Positions 1 to 5,108 of a stretch of DNA of 6,417 nucleotides are shown piece after piece. Within the stretch, counting starts at the first letter, position 1, and every line of letters begins with the position of its first letter. The notes beneath the pieces were generated by a model. The model ran no database searches. It saw nothing but the letters and a program-made list of their open reading frames with translations, and was not told the origin of the DNA. The stretch comes from an uncultured Rhodoluna sp. (lineage in GTDB: Bacteria > Actinomycetota > Actinomycetes > Actinomycetales > Microbacteriaceae), in contig CALDKR010000028.1 of assembly GCA_937898095.1 (NCBI GenBank), positions 1 through 6,417 of the forward strand, written 5' to 3'. Both the position numbers and the translations under genes were made by a program.

Positions 1-772
1 AGTCGTAAAGGCAAATCGCATCACACCTGAAGTCAATGATTTGCTCTCTGCATTCGATTCTGACCTTGGAATCGCGGTAGCGTACGGCGCAATTTTCAAA
101 TCTGAAACCCTCGAATTACCAAAACAGGGTTGGCTCAACATTCACTACAGCCTGCTACCGGCTTGGCGCGGCGCGGCACCGGTGCAGCACTCTATTCTCA
201 GCGGAGACTCTGACACTGGCGTCTCGATCTTCAAACTTGACGAGGGTATGGACACCGGGCCATTACTTTCGGTGATTCCAACGCAAATTGAACCTGGTGA
301 AAATGCTGGCGAATTGCTTGGTCGCCTAACGCACATCGGAATAAGTGGAATTCTCGAAATTTTGCCCGCAGTTGAAGCAGGCATTGCCAAGCAAACAGTT
401 CAGTCGCGTGATGGCATCAGCATTGCAACTAAGTTGACTCGAAGTGATGCACAAATAAATTGGCAAAACAAAGCTCGAGCAATTGAACTACAGGTTCGAG
501 CAATGAATCCCGAGCCTATGGCTTGGGCGCAACACGATGACACTGCGATTCGAATCGTCGAAGCGTCGGCAATCGGGGCAATTCAACCGGCGGCCATTGA
601 GTTTGAATCAACCGCACAGGTTGGTCAGGTGCAAATTGAAGGCGATCGCGTCTTTGTTTTGTGCGGCGAGCAAACAGCCCTTGAATTAAAAATTGTTCAG
701 CCGGCAGGCAAAAATCAAATGGACGCCTCAGCTTGGGCTAGAGGTCTAAAGAAGGCTGCGGTGTTGCACTAA
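1..772 (+). CDS. fmt: Methionyl-tRNA formyltransferase, 5'-truncated by window edge
   Basis: The enzyme transfers a formyl group from 10-formyltetrahydrofolate to Met-tRNA(fMet) in the cytoplasm, making the bacterial initiator. The reading frame is open from base 2, so the gene begins upstream and 256 residues are visible. The family usually has about 305-315 residues, so roughly 50-60 N-terminal residues are missing. Visible parts are the end of the Rossmann-like catalytic domain and the C-terminal OB-like tRNA-binding domain. The catalytic Asn and His are in NIH at 137-145, followed by SLLPAWRGAAP from 149. The catalytic Asp is in DEGMDTGP, codon 251-253. The C-terminal domain is recognised by the INWQNKARAIELQVRAMNP region (about 457-516). 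The stop overlaps the rsmB start by one base (TAATG), indicating co-transcription and likely translational coupling. No missing catalytic residue is apparent in the visible part. Confidence 0.96.
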   Translation, partial: VVKANRITPEVNDLLSAFDSDLGIAVAYGAIFKSETLELPKQGWLNIHYSLLPAWRGAAPVQHSILSGDSDTGVSIFKLDEGMDTGPLLSVIPTQIEPGENAGELLGRLTHIGISGILEILPAVEAGIAKQTVQSRDGISIATKLTRSDAQINWQNKARAIELQVRAMNPEPMAWAQHDDTAIRIVEASAIGAIQPAAIEFESTAQVGQVQIEGDRVFVLCGEQTALELKIVQPAGKNQMDASAWARGLKKAAVLH

Positions 773-2136
773 TGCGCCACAACGGAAGAACTGTTGCTCT
801 TGACCTCTTGATGCAGGTTGAGGCAAACGATGCTTATGCGAACTTGCTGTTGCCGAAGCTAATAGTCGCCGCAAGGCTCGACTCACGCGAGGCTGCGTTC
901 GCACAAGAGTTAGCCTTCGGCACCCTTCGGTGGGCGCTGTTTTATGACCGCATTGTCGAAGAATGCGCCAAACGATTCACTGACGAAATCGAACTTGATG
1001 CCCTTATTGTTTTGCGCTTTGGTGCTCATCAAATTCTGAACATGCGAGTGCCTGCACATGCTGCACTTAGTGAGACCGTTGAGCTGGCAAAGCGCTATCT
1101 ATCGAGGGGTGGGGTCGGCTTCGTCAACGGAGTGCTTCGACGCATTTCCGAAAAGCCAATTGATAAGTGGCGCGAAATTGTTTTGTCTCGCTGCGAGACC
1201 AACACTGAAAAGCTTGCTGTTGAGTTTTCTCATCCGATTTGGGTGGTTCGAGCCTTAGAACACTCGCTCAAACTTGACGGACGAGAATCTGAGATTAAAG
1301 ATCTCTTGCTGGCCGACAACACACCGCCGTTGGTCAACTTGGTTGCACTGCCGGGACTCGCCACAAAAGAAGACGAAGTTGGCCTAATTGCCGGGTCGGC
1401 CAGCCCAATCGGTTTCGAACTTGATTCGGGCGATCCGCAATTGCTTCGGGGTGTTCAGCAGGGTCGCTTGCGGGTGCAAGACCAAGGCTCTCAGCTTGCT
1501 GCGCTTGCGCTTTCGCGAGCAATGCCGGTTTCTGAACACGAAACTTGGCTCGATGTTTGCGCTGGTCCTGGCGGAAAAGCCGCTTTGCTAGCGGCAGAAG
1601 CCAAGCTCGCTAATGCCGACTTTTTTGCGAATGAGCTTCAGCCGCATCGAGCTCGTTTGGTTGAAAATGCGCTTAGTGCCGTTGCGCCTGACCTAAAGGT
1701 CTCTGTCGGCGACGGGGTCGAATTCTGCGAAGCGCGCCCTGAATTCTTTGACCGAATCATGCTTGACGCTCCGTGCACGGGGCTAGGAGCGCTTCGCCGG
1801 CGACCAGAAGCTCGTTGGCGAAAGTCAAGCAGTGATGTTGCCGACCTGTCAAAGCTTCAAGAGCAACTGCTTGCAGCGGCCTTCAAGGCCCTAAAGCCTG
1901 GCGGAATTCTGGCTTATGTAACATGTTCACCGCACCAAGCTGAAACAAATGCAATCATCGATTGGGGTCAAAAAAAGCTTGGGGCACAATTTGAACTTCT
2001 CGACGCAACCGCGGTTCTAAAGTCAATAAATCCTGACTTGCAGATCAATACAGGCCGCAAAACAGTTCAGCTGTGGCCACACATCAACCGCACTGACGCC
2101 ATGTATGTCGCGCTTATCACCAAGAAAGGCAAGTAG
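772..2136 (+). CDS. rsmB: 16S rRNA (cytosine-5)-methyltransferase RsmB with N-terminal NusB domain
   Basis: This is an S-adenosylmethionine-dependent RNA m5C methyltransferase of the RsmB/Sun (NOL1/NOP2/Sun) family. In E. coli the orthologue modifies C967 of 16S rRNA. The 454 residues divide into an N-terminal NusB-like RNA-binding domain (about 1-135), a linker, and a Rossmann methyltransferase domain. The SAM-binding motif DVCAGPGGK is at residues 261-269. Motif IV, DAPCTGLGALRRRP, starts at 332 with Cys335. Motif VI, TCSPHQAE, starts at 384 with the presumed nucleophile Cys385. The 50-residue spacing of the two cysteines equals that of the E. coli pair (Cys325/Cys375). The ATG shares its A with the fmt TAA stop. 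The nearest purine-rich stretch, AAAGAAGG at 748-755, is too far away to be a normal ribosome-binding site, so expression probably depends on reinitiation after fmt. The protein is intact and of normal family length. Confidence 0.96.
   Translation: MRHNGRTVALDLLMQVEANDAYANLLLPKLIVAARLDSREAAFAQELAFGTLRWALFYDRIVEECAKRFTDEIELDALIVLRFGAHQILNMRVPAHAALSETVELAKRYLSRGGVGFVNGVLRRISEKPIDKWREIVLSRCETNTEKLAVEFSHPIWVVRALEHSLKLDGRESEIKDLLLADNTPPLVNLVALPGLATKEDEVGLIAGSASPIGFELDSGDPQLLRGVQQGRLRVQDQGSQLAALALSRAMPVSEHETWLDVCAGPGGKAALLAAEAKLANADFFANELQPHRARLVENALSAVAPDLKVSVGDGVEFCEARPEFFDRIMLDAPCTGLGALRRRPEARWRKSSSDVADLSKLQEQLLAAAFKALKPGGILAYVTCSPHQAETNAIIDWGQKKLGAQFELLDATAVLKSINPDLQINTGRKTVQLWPHINRTDAMYVALITKKGK
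2123..2129 (+). promoter_or_regulatory. Ribosome-binding site for rpe inside the rsmB 3' end
   Basis: AGAAAGG lies 9 bases before the ATG at 2139, inside the last codons of rsmB. It would be 15 bases from the next in-frame ATG at 2145, so it favours 2139 as the start. The match to anti-Shine-Dalgarno is moderate only. Confidence 0.5.
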
Positions 2137-2138
2137 CC

Positions 2139-2831
2139 ATGAGCATGCGAATCAACCCGAGCATTTTGTCGGCCGATTTTGCCAACTTTGAACGCGACTT
2201 CGCGAGCATCGCCAACAGCGATTTGATTCACGTTGACGTTATGGACAATCATTTTGTGCCCAACCTGACCTTCGGGCTGCCAATGGTTCAGAGAATGCAA
2301 CAGATCACACCGAAACCACTAGATGTTCACCTGATGATTTCAAATGTTGACAAGTGGGCCACTGGTTATGCAGAGGCCGGGGCATATTCGGTGACTTTTC
2401 ACCTTGAGGCTGCCGAGAATCCAATTCAAGTTGCCCGCAATTTGCGTGCGGCGGGAGCACGCGCTGGCGTGGCCGTGAAACCTGGAACGGCTGTCGAGTC
2501 GGTTCTCGACGACCTGCGTGAATTCGACCAGGTTCTTGTGATGACGGTAGAACCCGGATTCGGTGGCCAAGCGCTCATCGAGGATTGCCTAGAAAAAGTA
2601 AGCAAGGCACGACGCAAAATTGATGCCGAGAAGCTTGATGTTTGGTTGCAGGTCGACGGCGGTGTGACTGAAGAAAACATCGCCAGAATTGCAGAACTCG
2701 GCGCGGACACTTTTGTTGCTGGCAGCGCAGTTTTCAAAGCACCTAATCGCGCCGATCAGATTGACGCTTTGCGAATGCTGGCCAATAAAGGCCATCAGCA
2801 CGGCATTGAGCTTGGGCAATTCAGCCACTAG
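2139..2831 (+). CDS. rpe: Ribulose-phosphate 3-epimerase
   Basis: The enzyme interconverts D-ribulose 5-phosphate and D-xylulose 5-phosphate in the pentose phosphate pathway, in the cytoplasm. It is a single-domain TIM barrel of 230 residues, normal for the family. Family signatures occur in order: PSILSADF at 7-14, HVDVMDNHFVPN at 31-42, DVHLM at 62-66, EPGFGGQ in the phosphate-binding region, and QVDGGVT near 171-177. The expected metal ligands and acid/base pair are His31, Asp33, His64 and Asp173. The start at 2139 is preferred over the in-frame ATG at 2145 because of the upstream AGAAAGG. The C-terminal tail (KGHQHGIELGQFSH) looks poorly conserved. The gene starts 2 bases after rsmB, so it is in the same transcript. 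It feeds the pentose phosphate pool from which PRPP, the HisG substrate downstream, is made. Confidence 0.97.
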   Translation: MSMRINPSILSADFANFERDFASIANSDLIHVDVMDNHFVPNLTFGLPMVQRMQQITPKPLDVHLMISNVDKWATGYAEAGAYSVTFHLEAAENPIQVARNLRAAGARAGVAVKPGTAVESVLDDLREFDQVLVMTVEPGFGGQALIEDCLEKVSKARRKIDAEKLDVWLQVDGGVTEENIARIAELGADTFVAGSAVFKAPNRADQIDALRMLANKGHQHGIELGQFSH

Positions 2832-2838
2832 CGCAGGG

Positions 2839-2853
2839 TAACCTAGAGGGATG
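2839..2853 (+). promoter_or_regulatory. Candidate -10 element and leaderless start of hisE
   Basis: TAACCT at 2839-2844 fits the actinobacterial -10 pattern TANNNT. It ends 6 bases before the hisE ATG at 2851, the distance expected if transcription begins at the A of the start codon. The only purine-rich stretches are AGAGGG touching the ATG (no spacer) and CAGGG at 2834-2838 (12 bases away). Both are badly placed for ribosome binding, which supports a leaderless message. The -35 region is weak: TTGGGC at 2812-2817 leaves a long 21-base spacer. The promoter would let the his-trp block be transcribed apart from fmt-rsmB-rpe. This is inferred from pattern only. Confidence 0.5.
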
Positions 2854-3114
2854 AAATCCTTCGAGCAACTATTTGCTGAAATCACCGAAAAGGCAGCCAG
2901 CCGACCTGCTGGCTCTGAAACCACAAAGTGGCTCGAGGCTGGCGTGCATACCATCGGCAAAAAGATTGTCGAAGAGGCTGCAGAAGTATGGATGGCTGCC
3001 GAATACGAAGGCAACGAGCGCACAGCTGAAGAAATTTCTCAGCTGATTTATCACCTGCAGGTAATGATGGCCGCAAAGGGCATCACCATTGAAGACTTAG
3101 AAAAGAATTTTTAG
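2851..3114 (+). CDS. hisE: Phosphoribosyl-ATP pyrophosphatase
   Basis: HisE hydrolyses phosphoribosyl-ATP to phosphoribosyl-AMP and pyrophosphate, the second step of histidine synthesis. It is a small all-helical enzyme of the MazG-like family, here 87 residues and unfused to HisI, as usual in Actinobacteria. The metal and substrate signature is visible as KKIVEEAAE (Lys37, Lys38, Glu41, Glu42, Glu45), followed by EEISQLIYH (60-68). Gln64 stands where many HisE proteins have Asp (EExADLLYH). The M. tuberculosis protein, as I remember it, has the same EEISQL form. The ATG aligns with the Mtb start region (VKTFEDLFAEL versus MKSFEQLFAEI), which supports this start. The gene ends with two in-frame stops in tandem (TAG TAA, 3112-3117). 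hisG follows after 12 bases. Confidence 0.96.
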   Translation: MKSFEQLFAEITEKAASRPAGSETTKWLEAGVHTIGKKIVEEAAEVWMAAEYEGNERTAEEISQLIYHLQVMMAAKGITIEDLEKNF

Positions 3115-3126
3115 TAAGAGAGAAAC

Positions 3127-3966
3127 ATGCTGAAAGTAGCGGTTCCAAATAAAGGCATTTTGTCTGAGTCGGCCATTGCCATGCTCAAAGAGGCTGGCTA
3201 TGCCACCCGACGAGACCCCAAAGATCTTCACGTTGTCGACCAGCAGCACGGCATTGAGTTTTTTTATCTTCGACCACGTGACATAGCCACCTATGTTGGC
3301 TCTGGCTCGCTCGATGTTGGTTTCACCGGCCTAGATTTGCTACTCGACAGCCGTTCAAAGGCGGTTAGTTTGGCCGACCTAAGCTTTGGCGAATCAACAT
3401 TTAGGTTTGCCGGGCCAGTTGGCAAATTCAAGAGCCTTCAAGACCTCGCGGGTCTGCGCGTTGCAACCGCGTATCCAAACTTGGTTGAAGATTTTCTTCA
3501 GCGTGAGGGTGTGCAAGTTGAACTTGTGCAGCTTGATGGTGCGGTCGAAGTTGCAGTTCGCCTTGGTGTTGCTGACGCAGTCGCCGATGTGGTTTCAACC
3601 GGCAACACACTTCGCCAGGCTGGTCTAGAAATCTTTGGCCCAATCATTTTGCAGAGTTCGGCTCACCTGATCGTTGCGCCGGGCAGGAAGACCGAACACG
3701 AGCAATTGCTTCGCCGCATGCAGGGCGTTCTTGTTGCTCGCGAATATGTGATCTTCGACTATGACTGCCCAAGCAACCTTATTGAGGCAGCGTCGGCGCT
3801 AACTCCAGGCATCGAATCACCAACTATTTCGCCGCTTCGCGACACCGACTGGGTTGCTGTTCGCTCACTCGTGAAGGCCAACGAAATCAACACCAAAATG
3901 GATGAACTGTATGCGCTCGGCGCACGCGCCATTCTGGTAAGTGCGATTCACGCAGCCAGAATCTAG
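3127..3966 (+). CDS. hisG: ATP phosphoribosyltransferase, long form with regulatory domain
   Basis: HisG condenses ATP with PRPP to give phosphoribosyl-ATP, the first committed step of histidine synthesis. The 279 residues match the long form (M. tuberculosis about 284), which acts as a hexamer without HisZ. The N-terminal catalytic lobes (about 1-205) contain PNKGILSE near residue 7, a YVGSG segment, RVATAYPNLV, and the PRPP-binding loop ADVVSTGNT. Asp154 to Thr161 of that loop are the positions known for PRPP binding in the Mtb enzyme. The C-terminal part (about 210-279), with the region REYVIFDYDCP and the ending GARAILVSAIHAARI, is the ACT-like domain that binds histidine for feedback inhibition. 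The start at 3127 aligns with the Mtb N terminus (MLRVAVPNKG). Its ribosome-binding site is weak (AAGAGAG about 3116-3122), so coupling to hisE is plausible. Confidence 0.97.
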   Translation: MLKVAVPNKGILSESAIAMLKEAGYATRRDPKDLHVVDQQHGIEFFYLRPRDIATYVGSGSLDVGFTGLDLLLDSRSKAVSLADLSFGESTFRFAGPVGKFKSLQDLAGLRVATAYPNLVEDFLQREGVQVELVQLDGAVEVAVRLGVADAVADVVSTGNTLRQAGLEIFGPIILQSSAHLIVAPGRKTEHEQLLRRMQGVLVAREYVIFDYDCPSNLIEAASALTPGIESPTISPLRDTDWVAVRSLVKANEINTKMDELYALGARAILVSAIHAARI

Positions 3967-3970
3967 AGCA

Positions 3971-3975
3971 AAAGG
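3971..3975 (+). promoter_or_regulatory. Ribosome-binding site for hisF
   Basis: AAAGG sits 6 bases before the ATG at 3982, in the 15-base gap after the hisG stop. It supports that ATG as the start of hisF. Confidence 0.55.
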
Positions 3976-3981
3976 CAACTG

Positions 3982-4743
3982 ATGTCACTGTCGATTCGAG
4001 TCATTCCGTGCCTAGATGTGGCCGTTGGTCGAGTCGTCAAGGGCGTTAATTTTCTTAATCTTCGTGATGCCGGCGACCCCATCGAACTTGCCAAGCGCTA
4101 TTACGATGACGGCGCCGATGAACTCACATTTCTAGACGTGCACGCGACAGTCGACAATCGCTCAACCATGTATGACCTCGTTTCAGCGTGTGCTGAGCAG
4201 GTGTTTATTCCGCTAACTGTCGGTGGGGGCATTCGCGAGGTCGATGACGTCGCCCGACTTCTAGGTGCAGGCGCAGACAAAATATCAGTCGGATCAGCTG
4301 GAATCTCGAACCCTGAATTGCTCTCAGCTATTGCCGATCGGTTCGGCAACCAAGTGCTGGTAATTTCACTAGATCTCAAGCGCTCGGCTAACACCGAATC
4401 TGGCTTTGTGGTGACCACGCACGGTGGTCGAAATGAAACAGACCTAGATGCACTGCAGTGGGTTAAGAAAACAATCGAACTTGGCGCCGGTGAGTTGCTT
4501 GTCAACAGCATTGATGCCGACGGAACCCGAGCTGGCTTTGACGTAGAAATGCTCACCGAGATTCGTGAAATTAGCTCGGTGCCTGTTATCGCCTCGGGCG
4601 GCGCAGGCAAAGCCGCAGATTTCGCCGATGCTGCGTCAGCCGGAGCTGACGCGATTCTCGCCGCTTCGATTTTTCACGAGGGTTCAGTGTCAATCAGCGA
4701 AGCTAAACAGGCATTGAAGACCGCCGGATTCGAGGTGCGCTAA
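3982..4743 (+). CDS. hisF: Imidazole glycerol phosphate synthase cyclase subunit HisF
   Basis: HisF takes ammonia made by the glutaminase HisH and converts PRFAR to imidazole glycerol phosphate plus AICAR, linking histidine and purine synthesis. It is a TIM barrel of 253 residues, normal length. The catalytic aspartates are Asp12 (in VIPCLDV) and Asp131 (in VISLDLKR). Lys20 (RVVKGVNF), the phosphate-site glycines VGGGI near residue 80, NSIDADGTRAGFD, and VIASGGAG are all present. Several normally strong positions differ: His54 in FLDVHATVD (usually FLDITAS), Gly104-Ser105 in ISVGSAG (usually VSINTAA), and Leu132 after the catalytic Asp131 (usually Ala or Thr). hisH is not adjacent and must lie elsewhere. 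The stop overlaps the hisI start by one base. Confidence 0.95.
   Translation: MSLSIRVIPCLDVAVGRVVKGVNFLNLRDAGDPIELAKRYYDDGADELTFLDVHATVDNRSTMYDLVSACAEQVFIPLTVGGGIREVDDVARLLGAGADKISVGSAGISNPELLSAIADRFGNQVLVISLDLKRSANTESGFVVTTHGGRNETDLDALQWVKKTIELGAGELLVNSIDADGTRAGFDVEMLTEIREISSVPVIASGGAGKAADFADAASAGADAILAASIFHEGSVSISEAKQALKTAGFEVR
4732..4736 (+). promoter_or_regulatory. Ribosome-binding site for hisI inside the hisF 3' end
   Basis: GAGGT lies 6 bases before the hisI ATG at 4743, within the last hisF codons. Despite the TAATG overlap, hisI can therefore recruit ribosomes itself, unlike rsmB at the other TAATG junction. Confidence 0.55.
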
Positions 4744-5096
4744 TGAACATTCAATTCGACCCAACTAACCAGCAACTGAAATTCGATGAAAACGGTTTGA
4801 TTCCGGCCATAATTCAGTCATCACAAACCAAAAGAGTTTTGATGATGGCCTGGATGAACTCCGCATCAATCGCTCAGTCACTAGAACTGGGCGAGACAGT
4901 CTTTTGGTCTCGCAGCCGCCAAGAGTTTTGGCACAAAGGTGCCACCAGCGGCAACACACAAAAAATTGACCGATTCGAATTCGATTGTGATTCCGATGCA
5001 CTTTTGATTCAGGTCACCGAAAACGGACCTGCTTGTCACACTGGCTCGGAGTCTTGTTTTGACAGCGGCGAATTTCAAATTGATTTGAAGAGCTAG
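4743..5096 (+). CDS. hisI: Phosphoribosyl-AMP cyclohydrolase
   Basis: HisI opens the purine ring of phosphoribosyl-AMP, the third step of histidine synthesis. The enzyme is a zinc- and magnesium-dependent cytoplasmic dimer. At 117 residues it is the monofunctional form without a HisE domain, consistent with the separate hisE gene upstream. The whole family signature is visible: VLMMAWMN (32-39), FWSRSRQEFWHKGATSGN (54-71), the metal-binding DCDSDAL (81-87), and GPACHTGSESCF (95-106). Asp81, Asp83 and Asp85 are expected magnesium ligands. Cys82, Cys98 and Cys105 are the expected zinc ligands. The ATG shares its A with the hisF TAA stop, and GAGGT upstream supports this start. Nothing is missing or unusual. 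Confidence 0.97.
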   Translation: MNIQFDPTNQQLKFDENGLIPAIIQSSQTKRVLMMAWMNSASIAQSLELGETVFWSRSRQEFWHKGATSGNTQKIDRFEFDCDSDALLIQVTENGPACHTGSESCFDSGEFQIDLKS

Positions 5097-5102
5097 GGGA
5101 GA
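5096..5102 (+). promoter_or_regulatory. Strong ribosome-binding site for trpE
   Basis: GGGGAGA begins on the last base of the hisI TAG stop and ends 6 bases before the ATG at 5109. It is the best Shine-Dalgarno match in the window and fixes the trpE start. The gap has no room for a leader peptide or attenuator. Confidence 0.7.
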
Positions 5103-5108
5103 ACCGCG

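Noticed and set aside
41..43. TTG at 41 as a start codon for fmt.
   Set aside because: The frame is open from base 2, the upstream residues continue the Rossmann-like domain, and starting here would remove roughly the first 70 residues of a conserved catalytic domain.
2845..2850. AGAGGG as a Shine-Dalgarno sequence for hisE.
   Set aside because: It touches the ATG with no spacer, so it cannot position the ribosome on that codon. A leaderless start fits better.
2589..3023. A 144-codon minus-strand open frame spanning the end of rpe and most of hisE.
   Set aside because: It covers two conserved plus-strand genes and their junction, and its translation shows no recognisable domain or plausible ribosome-binding site.
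2796..3258. A 15-base identical repeat, CAGCACGGCATTGAG, at 2796-2810 in rpe and 3244-3258 in hisG, in frame in both and encoding QHGIE.
   Set aside because: It is isolated, short, and embedded in coding sequence with similar codon use. The flanks do not match, so chance is the simplest explanation.
4101..4610. A 169-codon open frame on the minus strand inside hisF.
   Set aside because: It lies entirely opposite a clearly conserved gene, is rich in Ser, Pro and Thr as expected of an antisense shadow, and resembles no family I know.
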